Shown piece by piece: positions 11,834-40,505 of a stretch of DNA of 64,000 nt; the first letter of the stretch is position 1; each line of letters opens with the position of its first letter. The notes under the pieces are model-generated. The model was not told the origin of the DNA. It saw nothing but the letters and a program-made list of their open reading frames with translations, and searched no databases. Position numbers and translations under genes: made by a program. This stretch comes from Anoplopoma fimbria (Eukaryota > Chordata > Actinopteri > Perciformes > Anoplopomatidae): the NCBI RefSeq assembly GCF_027596085.1, contig NC_072457.1, positions 3,650,069 to 3,714,068 on the forward strand, given 5' to 3'.

Positions 11834-12200
11834 TTATTCCTCGGGAATCTTGAAAGGAGAAACGATTTAGGAGCGAGCCTGTCTGCACATAGCAGAACCG
11901 CAGATCCTCTCCTGTAATAAAGAAAGGGCCAGAGAAAATGCCAAATAATATACCATATATCATCCCTCCTCCTCCTCCTCCTCCTCCTCCTCCTCTACAG
12001 CTCAGCATCCATCTGGGAATGAGCTGGGTTGGCTCCCCCTGGGTCAGACATGCGGTCTGGTTCTGAGTGAGAATGAAAACCAGTAGAGTCTGCTGGTCAG
12101 CGACCACAGTCTGCTCTGTGTTCCCAGTCAGGCCCCACCCACTCCTCCTCCCCCATAACACCATCATGAGCACCGATGATGGGGACTATAACATGGTTTT
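11834..12200 (-). promoter_or_regulatory. Likely socs7 5' UTR and promoter-proximal region
   Basis: Immediately upstream of the socs7 start codon. Contains a CCT/AGG triplet tract (about 11967-11995). No TATA box or transcription start could be assigned from sequence alone. Confidence 0.35.
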
Positions 12201-12232
12201 TTGTTTTATATATATATATATATATATATATT

Positions 12233-12662
12233 ACAGGGCTTTATACCTGATTCACGTCTGAACAGCTGATTTCTGTTTTCATTCTTTTAAAAAAAAGGAC
12301 AGTGATTAAAAAAATAAAATAAAAAAAGTAATAAAAAAAATCTAGAATATTCCATCAGGGATCAACATCCTGTCGTGTTTATGCTGTGCAAGATTACATT
12401 TTATAGGTTTAATCTGCAATATTTTAATAATTCTGAATCCTAATGCGCATCAATTTATGACGTAGGGGCGTTTGAGGTCTCTTATATTTATTTATTTATT
12501 TATTTATCTATTTTTTTTGGCAAACAAATGGCAGTGGAAAATATATCTATTCTAAACTACAACTATTTATATATTTCAAAGATGCATCACTAAAATATTT
12601 GGATAAACATGTGTTTTTCATCATAATTATGCAGTCAGTTGTAACACACACATTATAGAGGA
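12233..12662 (+). repeat. Direct duplication, copy 1
   Basis: Starts 'acagggctttatacctgatt' next to a short TA array and matches 12921-13362 almost base for base, including 'gacgtaggggcgtttgaggt' and a TTTA run. Offset 688 bp. No coding capacity. Confidence 0.85.
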
Positions 12663-12816
12663 TGATGATGTCATAGTGATGTCATCAGGGTTGTCATGAT
12701 TGGGCTTGAGACTTGAAGATGTTTTTATTTTAGCAGAAAGCCTTTGTTATGAGTTTAAAAGACCAACTCTGTCCACCTGAAGATGATATAGGACTCATTA
12801 GCAAACAGCAAATATG

Positions 12817-12821
<5 letters not shown>

Positions 12822-12899
<78 letters not shown>

Positions 12900-12919
12900 A
12901 TATATATATATATATATAT
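12822..12919 (+). repeat. (TA)n microsatellite
   Basis: About 98 bp of nearly pure TA between the two duplicated copies; a shorter TA array (12207-12230) sits at the same place in front of copy 1. Confidence 0.9.
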
Positions 12920-12920
12920 C

Positions 12921-13362
12921 ACAGGGCTTTATACCTGATTCACGTCTGAACAGCTGATTTCTGTTTTCATTCTTTTAAAAAAAAGGACAGTGATTATAAA
13001 AAATAAAATAAAAAAAGTAATAAAGAAAATTCATTTTTCTAGAATATTCCACCAGGGATCAACATCCTGTCGTGTTTATGCTGTGCAAGATTACATTTTA
13101 TAGATTTAATCTGCAATATTTTAATAATTCTGAATCCTAATGCGCATCAATTTATGACGTAGGGGCGTTTGAGGTCTCTTATATTTATTTATTTATTTAT
13201 TTATCTGTTTTTTTTGGCAAACAAATGGCAGTGGAAAATATATATCTATTCTAAACTACAACTATTTATATATTTCAAAGATGCATCACAAAATATTTGG
13301 ATAAACATTTGTTTTCCATTATAATTATGCAGTCAGTTGTAACACACATATTATAGAGGCAG
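12921..13362 (+). repeat. Direct duplication, copy 2
   Basis: Second copy of the 12233-12662 sequence, with a few substitutions and small indels near the A-rich and TTTA runs. The similarity stops at 'attatagagg' in both. Confidence 0.85.
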
Positions 13363-14434
13363 CCCCAAGTTACCTAAATATGTAGAGTAGAAATATTAAG
13401 CTACTAGAATACCTTTTTGAGAGTCTTCATACATATACTTTCAACACACAAACACAAAAATGTATATAGAAGATAATAATGATAATTTAGAACTATAATT
13501 ACATTCTCCTGATTAAAGTTGAAGTAACATGTCATTCAATGCAGAACTTTTAGTATTTCTACAGTGTTGTATTAGTACTTTGACACGACCTACTTTAATG
13601 CGTCCCGGACGGTTTTTATAGCTCACGTTTAATGAGGTGTTGAGAGTAGAAGTGGTTTCTCTCTGGCGTTCTCCCAGATACCTGAATGACTAAAGAACAA
13701 CTTTATTAAGTCCTCCAGACGACTGTCACTCTGCTTTCAGAGAGGTTTCTCATCACGTCTGTGGTATTTATCCTCTTCTTATGAAACTCTGGTGGAAAAT
13801 AAAATAAATATAATCTCATGAAGGTTATTTACAACAAGTTTTACAATATTAAACAGTAAGTTAACTACAGCCTGGAAGAGCAAATCCATACTTTATCTAA
13901 ATCGCTGTCACAAAACAGGAAGTATAAAAATATATAGTAAAAATATGAACCTTACAATTACACGTTTGTCTTTAAAATCAACTAAAATGTGCGTCTAGTT
14001 TTTAAGGGGACATAAAACGAGAAATAGAAATAGAACAGGATAGAAAAATAAAAGATGACCGCAATAGAATCAAAGACAAGCAGAGATATGAAATGAAAAA
14101 GAACAGTTGGAAAGTAAGGATATTAAAAACAGTGAACAGCAATAAAAAAAAATTCAGTTCTACAGTTCTTGATGCAGCAGGTTTTTAAAGTAACTGTGAA
14201 CTTTTAACTGGTTATGAAACAGTCTAAATTTAAAAACTGATGCCTCTATATGATCTACAAACGTAAACAATCCATCAGCGAGAGTTTGACAAAATTTGAA
14301 ATACTACTAAAACAAATTAAATACAGACTAGGCTGATGGGAATGACATTAGTTTTGCAGGTATTTGGGCATAAAACCAATGTTTTGGAAAACTTGACATT
14401 TTGACCTGATCACGGCGCTAAGAGGAAAAGTTAA
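13363..14434. other. Intergenic, nothing recognised
   Basis: AT-rich sequence with no convincing ORF, RNA gene or repeat. Confidence 0.5.
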
Positions 14435-14950
14435 GACAGTGGAGCAGTTAGAGCAGGTCGTCTACTGGTCTAAGGGTTGCTGGGTCGATTCCCTTCTATC
14501 AACATGTCGGGCGGCTGTGGCGTAGTGGAGAGCAAGGTAGTTCTCCATTCAGAGGATCGATGGTTCGATACCCGGCTTCGGCAGTCGATGTGTCCTTGGG
14601 CAAGACACTTAACCCCAAGTTGCTCCCGAAGGCTTGCCATCGGTGTGGACTGGATGATGAATGTTAGTTAGAGTCTGATGGTGGCACCTTGCATGGTAGC
14701 CTGTCATCAGTGTGTGAATGGGTGAATGATATGTAATATACTACTGATTATAAGTCGCTTTGGATAAAAGCATCTGCTAAATGACTGTAATGTAATGTCC
14801 ACTGAACAACAGCTGCTCCTGATGGTTGATCCTGATACCTTGCATGGTAGATTAATTGACAAAATGGGTGAATGGAGATTGCAAACTGTAAAGCACTCTC
14901 AATAAAAGCGGTGTATGGATGCAGTCCATTTACAAATCATCCTGAGGGGG
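14435..14950 (+). mobile_element. tRNA-derived SINE, split by a second SINE
   Basis: The left part has a tRNA-like head (GTTAGAGCAGGTCGTC, B-box-like GGGTCGATTCCC). The right part from 14800 resumes with the usual fish SINE body (GCTCCTGATGG, CCTTGCATGGTAG, ATGGGTGAATG) and a tail ending 'gcagtccatttac'. The middle is occupied by 14509-14794. Confidence 0.65.
14509..14794 (+). mobile_element. tRNA-derived SINE inserted in an older SINE
   Basis: Polymerase III box A (TGGCGTAGTGG) and box B (GGTTCGATACC) lie in the head, followed by the conserved TCCTTGGGCAAGACACTTAA segment and a tail TCGCTTTGGATAAAAGCATC with TGTAATGTAATGT. ATGTC occurs at both borders (14504-14508 and 14795-14799), consistent with a target duplication. 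V-SINE-like; exact family not assigned. Confidence 0.75.
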
Positions 14951-15653
14951 ACATGAATGTGTGTACAAAATGTAAAGTCAAATCAATTTTAGTTATAAAG
15001 CTTGATATTGAAAATTTGCCTCAAGGGGCTTTTCAATCTTTAGACCCTCGAATAGCAAAAGAAAAACTCCCCTAAAAATACCTGTACCTGGGATTAAATG
15101 GAAGAAACCAAAGAAAGACAACAGAGGAGGAAGGGACAGACAGGAAATAAATGTGTACAAAAACAATAAAATTATGATACAACAAGATAAAACTCATCCG
15201 AGAGACCTTTAAAGAGGCAACTCTGAAGCACATCAGTTACACAACAGTTCTAGGGACATTTCAGGTAAAGAAAAAAACACAAATGACAACCTCACTGTGG
15301 CGCTAGAGGAAAAGGTCAAGTGGTCCCCGAAGAAAGTTGGATTCATCTCCTGGAGACAATGAACACAAACTTCCATCATAATTTAGGTAAATATTTGTTG
15401 AGATATTTTAGTTTGGACCAAATCGGTTGACGAACACTAGACAGAGTGACATTGCCGTCCATAGAGTCCTGCTGCTAGCGTGGCTAAAAGCAACTAGACC
15501 AGGTAAAACCATAAACGTAAATAAGAAGTGGACGTAGTCATCGTGATGTCACCCATTGGTTTGTGGGTTAAAAGCCTCGAGGTTCAGCGATTTTTGCATT
15601 CGCCATCTTGGATAACAGCCGTTGCCATGTTTTATTTTTATAGCCAAGGAACA
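14951..15653. other. Intergenic with possible repeat lead-in
   Basis: 14951-15500 shows nothing recognised. 15530-15650 contains 'gtgatgtcacccattggttt' and 'gccatcttggataaca', which look like the outer part of the repeat that follows. Confidence 0.45.
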
Positions 15654-16028
15654 GAAGTTACTGTATTTGGATAGAGTAACTTTTGTATATGTATACGGCT
15701 CTGGTACTAGCAGCTACCTGTCAATCACAGTTGCCCCACCCTAAATTATGCCCTGCTTTATCGTCTATTTGACTCTAAATGGAGCATCATTTACTAAATG
15801 AACATCATGCTGTGTTGAAGAAGACTTGAAACTAGAGATTGAGACCATAAACTCATGTTTACAATGTTTACTGAGGGAATAAATCAAGAGAGAAGTAGAG
15901 TCATTTTCTCATAGACTTCTATACAACCAGAGGAGTCGCCCCCTGATGGACAGTAGAGAGAATGCGCGCTTTAAGTCACTTTTCCATCGGCTTTACTCAG
16001 TACAACCGGAGGTTGCCGCCTGGTTAAA
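15654..16028 (+). repeat. Interspersed repeat family R, copy A
   Basis: Shares about 350 bp with copies at 21668-22000 (+), 25283-25612 (-) and a fragment at 32548-32640 (-). Marker segments are 'aatggagcatcatttactaa' and 'agaggagtcgccccctgatg'. Non-coding; class unknown. Confidence 0.8.
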
Positions 16029-16238
16029 ACATACTCTGATGATCAAAGCAGGTGAGCATATGCAAAAAGGTGTCTTGTATTGATTTATTGACCTTAACAC
16101 AGCTATTTCACTAAACTATTGCTAACAAAGCATTTTCAGATTATCCTCCTGTGAAGGAATTAATTGTGCAGACAAGCACACAAGAGTACAATTTGAGAAT
16201 AATTTGTTCCATAATGGTCTAGCAAAGAATTGTTTTTT

Positions 16239-16596
16239 TTAAGGGCCAGTGTGTAGGATTTAAGGGGATCAAAAAGAGTAAATCTAAAACATCATTGAGA
16301 ACTTTGTTTCTTTAGTTATCATGGTGTTTTCATTAGCTCAGAATGAGTCCTTCATATCTACATAGCGAGCGGGTTCCTTTCAAGGAGTCCGTCATGTTGC
16401 ACTGCCATGTTTCTACAGGAGCATGGGAAAACCAAACCAAACCAAACACTGACTCTGGAGAGAGACATTCATGTTTTTAATTTACCTGGATGCCACCGTA
16501 GTTCTCCGACAAACTTTGAAAGGCAGAAGGCGTATTCAGTTGGATGCAATCTGCAGACTCATCATTAGTTGGCACTAAATCCAACTGGTCCTATAA
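16239..16596 (-). mobile_element. MITE-like element, copy 1 (inverted relative to copy 2)
   Basis: Starts TTAAGGGCCAGTGTGTAGG and ends with the diverged complement (CCAACTGGTCCTATAA). The interior (GTTTTCATTAGCT, AGTCCTTCATATCT) matches the reverse complement of 27989-28327. Non-autonomous DNA-transposon type; no coding capacity. Confidence 0.7.
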
Positions 16597-16809
16597 TTGA
16601 TAGAAAACTTTGTCTGGGATAATCGAGAGCCGAGGAAGATGAGTTATACATTCAATTTATGTTGTTTTTTGGTGAACTACTAGTATTTTGTGGATTCTTG
16701 TTCTCTTGAGGGCCCCCTGGTGGCTGCAGGGCCTCGAGCAGCAGCAGCTGAGCGCCGTACCACTCAGACTGCATGAAGCTCAGACAGACAGCGCCAAGCA
16801 GTGAGTCTG

Positions 16810-16879
<70 letters not shown>

Positions 16880-16880
16880 G
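16810..16880 (+). repeat. (AAC)n triplet array
   Basis: About 23 AAC units with a short CAG end. Embedded in non-coding sequence; the poly-Asn or poly-Leu readings are artefacts of the repeat. Confidence 0.9.
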
Positions 16881-17021
16881 CAGCAACACTGACCTGGATC
16901 GTTGCATTAATGCTGTGTGGCCAGCAGATGGCGCTGTAGGCCACCCAGCAGTGATGGATGATGCTGCTGGTGGATACAGATAATGATGGGAGAGTGGATG
17001 AGGGGCCATTAATCCTAACTG

Positions 17022-17163
<142 letters not shown>

Positions 17164-17167
17164 GTTT

Positions 17168-17386
17168 GTACAGCTATCTTTGTGAGGACCAATAACCGTT
17201 TTAGACCTTCGGAGTGAGGACATGTATGGAATACGGGGACATTTTAGCCGGTTCTCACTTATGGACGGACCTTCAGAAGCGTTGAGGGTTCAGGCTTGGT
17301 TTTATTGTCCAGGTTAGAAATAGGTTAAAGGGTAAAGGTCAAGGAATGCATTATGTCAATGAGTATCCTCACAAAGATAGAAGCAC
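17168..17386. mobile_element. Inverted-repeat element set between two TG arrays
   Basis: CTATCTTTGTGAGGA at 17174-17188 and its exact complement TCCTCACAAAGATAG at 17366-17380, with pairing extending outward to 17168 and 17386. The 219-bp interior is non-coding and matches 590-800. TG arrays touch both sides (17024-17162 and 17392-17490), so the element is either targeted to, or generates, TG repeats. Confidence 0.75.
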
Positions 17387-17390
17387 AAGG

Positions 17391-17391
<1 letters not shown>

Positions 17392-17476
<85 letters not shown>

Positions 17477-17490
17477 GTGTGTGTGTGTGT
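17392..17490 (+). repeat. (TG)n microsatellite, 99 bp
   Basis: One GCG interruption near 17472. Right flank of the element above. Confidence 0.95.
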
Positions 17491-17702
17491 TTACATGTAA
17501 GCCACAGAGAAGAAGGCAGTGTTTGCTCATACATGAGGTTTATGTGGAGTAATCAAACTAACAACCTGCCCTGCAGCTCTGAATATTGATGTGATGCAGC
17601 CTGGAGGTCAGAGGTCAGCAGCATTAACCCTACATCACTCTGTTATATATGTGCAGCATTTCACTTCTTTTTCTGTCGTCATGTGCATCTAATCGCATCT
17701 TC

Positions 17703-17744
<42 letters not shown>

Positions 17745-18517
17745 GTTTGTCTCGTTTTAATTTAAAAGTGAATTTGTTCTGCACCACATCATAAAAAGCA
17801 AATGTGTTTCATAGGGAACATTTTAAAAGTAACGGAGGGAAAAAAGGGGAGTTTGAAAAAAAAAGCAATTCTTCTTAACGAGACTTATTTTATTTTGTGT
17901 TATCCCATTTTATATCAATATCTTCTCTTACTTGTCTCGTTGCATCTCTTCTTGTCTCATATTATAACATCTTCTCATTTTAGTTTGACCCATCTTCTCT
18001 TCAGTTGTTGGTGAATTTAACTAGCGACTCACATAACTCACGTGAAACAGGATTTTATTTTGAAAAGACACCATGTATGTAACGAGTGGAAAACTGAAAA
18101 CTGTCCTCGCCACATCAGAAAACTGACGCTAGAAGGGAATGTAGTTTGAATTTAGGTTTAATGACCAAAAGTCTGTGTTTGTCGAGTTTGGAGTGAGAAT
18201 ATACGTTGGGTAATTTAAGAGATAATTTAGTGTCTTGATGTCTATTTTGTACTATTTGTTTGCCTGCATGTTCTATGTATCAGGATTTGTTCTTTTAAAA
18301 CTTCAACTGTACTTTTGGTGTCTTCTAGATCGAAGTGGGTTGGGCATTAGAAATAAATATCATAAGTAGAAAAGCAAAGCAAGACACTGAAGGAGCCGAA
18401 AGTGACTCATGTTGTGTTTAACTGTCTGCATCTTCTCATCCACGCTCTGTTGTTTGCATGTTTTCCTTTGACAGCTACATGAGAACAGACAGGAGCACGA
18501 TTACACTGTGCAAAGGT

Positions 18518-18518
<1 letters not shown>
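17491..18518. other. Intergenic, TA array only
   Basis: Holds a TA array (17704-17742); otherwise nothing recognised. Confidence 0.5.
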
Positions 18519-18594
<76 letters not shown>

Positions 18595-18620
18595 AGACAC
18601 ACACACACACACACACACAC
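18519..18620 (+). repeat. (AC)n microsatellite
   Basis: 102 bp with two AGAC interruptions. It is inverted with respect to the TG array 91 bp downstream. Confidence 0.95.
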
Positions 18621-18707
18621 CTTATTGTCTTCCTCAGGATTGACTGCAGCACCATTGCTGCTCTGCAGTGAAGTCCCACAGTGGGAGGTGGGAGTGGTGT
18701 TTGTGTA

Positions 18708-18825
<118 letters not shown>

Positions 18826-18996
18826 GGGGGTGATTCTCAGAAACTGGTTGCCATGGCCACCAAAACAAGGATTCTTGCCCGCATCACTCCTCCCAGCGTT
18901 CACGCTTCATTTTCGCCCCCCTCTCTCTCTTTCTTCACTGTTTTTTTTTTCATATCACCCTTCTCATGCAGCAACTCTCGCTCAACCAGACTTTGT

Positions 18997-18997
<1 letters not shown>

Positions 18998-19076
<79 letters not shown>
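18998..19076 (+). repeat. (AC)n microsatellite
   Basis: 79 bp, pure; inverted relative to its TG neighbours on both sides. Confidence 0.95.
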
Positions 19077-19077
<1 letters not shown>

Positions 19078-19228
19078 AAACACCAAACAGAAGCAAGGGA
19101 ATTCCCTGACAGAGCAAAAAAACAACTACAAACATTAAAATTAGGAACTCTTGTTGTTGTTGTTTATACCCTCTAATAATCTACGTGTGTCGACATGCTT
19201 CATCTATGATCTTCACCCATGTGTGTTA

Positions 19229-19352
<124 letters not shown>

Positions 19353-19474
19353 AAAAAGAACATCCCCATCCCCTCTCTCGGTGAAGGGGTTAATCCATCC
19401 ATTCAGCAGAGGGATTCTTGATGGACGCTCAAATGCAGCAGAGCTTAACCCTCATCTCTGACTGACTGCATCAT

Positions 19475-19477
<3 letters not shown>

Positions 19478-19559
<82 letters not shown>

Positions 19560-19567
19560 CACACACA
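19478..19567 (+). repeat. (AC)n microsatellite
   Basis: 90 bp with one GCAC change. Followed at about 19670-19695 by a GA array. Confidence 0.95.
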
Positions 19568-19569
19568 TA

Positions 19570-19666
19570 GTAGATGTACCACTCTCATCACCTTTCAGCA
19601 CTGGTGAGCGTCCCCATCGATACGGAGGAGGGAGGTAAAGGGTTAATGAAGGGGGGGGAACGATGG

Positions 19667-19702
<36 letters not shown>

Positions 19703-20392
19703 GGGGGAGGGTGGTGGGGAGGGAGGGAGGGAGGATGGCGAGCATCACAAGCCTCGGTCAGATGGGCACGAGGCTCTCTGGAGCAACAGACAGCAGAAGA
19801 AGCAGAGAGAAGAGGAGAGTGTCTCCATCCCTCCATCTCTACGACACATTCATCTCCTCCTCCCACGTAAACATGAGGATCCCTCAACTTTGAGGCTTTT
19901 CCCTCCTCTTCCTCCTCTTCCTCCTTCTTGTGCACGCTGCGTTTGTTTTCCCCTGGAGCTTTTGGCGCACGCCTTTGCGACAAGAAACGGAGACTCGAGC
20001 GGCACCGCGGGCCGGGAGACACGCGGAGATGATGGGGTCGCTCCACGCCTCCTCCTCCGTCTCTCAGCACAAACACCACCACCACGACCACCACAGAGGA
20101 CACGCGGGTTTCATGATCTCTTCGTGTGAGCGTGAGTGTGTCTGCGCTGCGTGCAGATGGAGCCGTGCGCTCCGAGTGTGAGCGCCGCAGACCGAGTGGC
20201 CGCTCTCCTCAATACCTGCTGCTGCTGCTGACCTGATGATGAAGAAAGTCCAAACCTTCCTCATCATGTGACATTCTTTTTTTTTTACCCTCAAGGGAAC
20301 TAAAAAAAGGGGTCAAGAGCCCAAAAGAGAAGGTGTTGTAGGAGGGTGACCCTGCCTCCCCTCCTCCTCCTCTTCTTCTTCAGATCAAATTC
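19570..20392 (+). promoter_or_regulatory. Putative gpr179 5' UTR/promoter region
   Basis: The base composition shifts to GC- and CpG-richer sequence near 19930-20210. A pyrimidine tract (CTCCTCCTCCTCTTCTTCTT) ending CAG sits 9 bp before the gpr179 ATG, so the start codon exon may be preceded by a spliced non-coding exon. Short upstream ATGs exist (for example at 20029) but none looks conserved. No donor could be assigned with confidence. Confidence 0.35.
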
Positions 20393-38092
<17,700 letters not shown>

Positions 38093-40505
38093 TCTAAACC
38101 TAGCCGGCATTTGTTCTAACATTTAACCCCTTCACCTTTTTATGGTCACTGGGAACTTTGTTTTTACATCCCCCAGCTACACGGTGAGGTCAGAGTGCAG
38201 GGTCAGCTCACAAACAGCTTCCCTGTAGCTGGCAGACCTTAAAGCCCCTTTCTGTTGAAGCAAGTAACCGTGCTAATCAAGGACAGAATTTAGGGTTTGT
38301 TATTTCAGGTTGGACTTTCGGGCCATGCTATCCCACAAAGCAAAAGCTTTTAGTAAAGACTTGACGAGCTGGACCCAATGAGTTGTGCAAACTTGAGTGA
38401 CAATAAATTTCACTTTCACCTGAAGCACACATGCTTTATGTCCCTCATTAAACCAGCAACGAACTACAGACGGACATTTCTTGGCTGATGGAAGGGCATC
38501 CAAGGCTTTTAAATGAAGTCCCTTTTGTTCCTGCTTCTACCCCCCTTTTTAAATTGAAATGTTCTTTTTGTGTCTTTGTATGTTTTTGAGGTGACATTAC
38601 ACATATTTGCAATGAACATACAGTAATGTTGGACCCCATGGCTGAGGTGAATGTCCCCAAAGCTGAACTAAAACAAGGCTCACTATCACATAACACAGCA
38701 CAGGATCTAAAGGATGGAACTCTAAGCTTAACCAGCATTCGCCCCGATAAATTCAGTCTAATTTCTTTCAAAGTAAAAGAACGTGTTTAATGTGAAGCAC
38801 TGGATGTCAAATAACATTTTATATGATGCATTAATGATTGATAAAACTATGCATTCTTGTTTGCTTAAGTGACGGATTTAAATGCCAATGATTATTACTA
38901 TGCTCTCGCATTTGATTTAGTCATAATTATGTAATAAAAACATTCCACCACTTAGACACAATGCCAAATAAATTCATAAATCATAAACTTTAGACACACG
39001 CCCTTTAAACCCCTTACAGTGAAGTGAAAACTGCATAATTGTTTTATAATCTTAAACATTGTAAGTAATGTCAGTACTTTTTTTTAGTGCAACAGACACC
39101 AGTTTCACCAAGATGGGCCAGATGAAATAAACATTAAAAATAAGTGAATAATACAACTTGTGTTTCAGCTAAACGGACCTGCTTTTGACTCTGAAATTCA
39201 CTAAATATTGCAAATAATGTGAGCTATGCAGATGAAGATTCAGTTTCAATAACAAATGGGGCTGCCCCTTAGTAGTTGACTAATTACAAGTTGATGTTTC
39301 AGTCAACTACAAAAGTAGTTTTTTAGGGTTCTTTACGCAGATACAGATATTAGTTATTATAGTCATTGCTGGAAAAAAGTCACATCTTTGGGACCAAAGT
39401 AATATTCACAAATATTCTATTTATACACAAGAGAGTCTTCTGAATGACTTCATTGCTATGCACACAGCCGGTTAAACTGACATATGTTTGAAATACAATT
39501 TATTCATGGTTAAATAAAAGATATCTCATGACTATTATATATATTTATCATTAGCTTAGTTTATTGACATCAAGAGAGGTCGTACATTTCAATGTCTTGA
39601 CATCAGTGAACGCCATTTTAAAGAACAACCTTTTTAAAGCAGTATTGTAATATAAACTTACAATATTAACAGTTTTCTCTATGGATGTAATTAAGTTACA
39701 TGTCTATGACCGAAATTTGTGAAATCAGGTGTCACTTTTTCAGCACGTCTACTACTAAAGTGTCATTCTGTCCCAAAACAGCTGCAGTGATTTTTTTCTT
39801 TCTCCATTCAGTGATCTCATTGTTTAAACAAGGCGCCAAGTTTTAATGTCAATGGAGTTACCTAGTTCTGAGCATTGTTGCATGTTGGTGTGTCTTTTGA
39901 ATGAGTGTGCTGTAATTTGATGTCAAGTAAAAAACAAATATATATATATATATATTGTTGTAAAACATCCCTTGATTTGCATAGAGAAACAGCCCATGTT
40001 CTGTTTTTTTCAATTTTGTATGCAATATCTTCTATGAAAGATTGTTCTGATAAAGAAAAAATGAAATCTACTGGTATGAGGAGACACAGATGGGACACTT
40101 TATTTTTGTATTTCCTGAGGTCAACATGCAGTATATTCATCACAGAAATAAAACATTCAATTTCTGGAGATCTGTGCATTTTTATTTTTTGCATGTAGAC
40201 ATTAAGTTAAAACAATATAGAAAAGGAAAGAAAATCTATTACTGTTATTATTAGTAGTATTCTAGACTGCTGTGTGTTGCAGGACTCAGTAGTTTGCTCG
40301 TCCTTAAACTCACCTGCTGCTTCCATCGTTTCTGAAGCCAACAGCGTTTCTCAAACAGATCAGAGCCTCCAAAAGGAAGCCTGGTTTCCTGCCAAAGTGG
40401 ACAAACTAACCAGCCACAGCCAGAATTTAAACAGCATTTTGGCGCATGACTGCTCATAAAATGTCCCAGTGTGGTTTGATGTTGAGAGCAGCGCCACCCG
40501 GTGGA
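38093..40505. other. Intergenic, tail-to-tail gpr179/mrpl45
   Basis: Likely holds both 3' UTRs. AATAAA occurs on the plus strand at 38402-38407 and 38933-38938 (gpr179 candidates). On the minus strand AATAAA occurs at 40186-40181 and 40104-40099 (mrpl45 candidates). No gene or RNA was recognised between. Confidence 0.5.

Noticed and set aside
14509..14600. Possible tRNA gene
   Set aside because: A and B boxes are present but the sequence does not fold as a full tRNA and is joined to a SINE body and tail.
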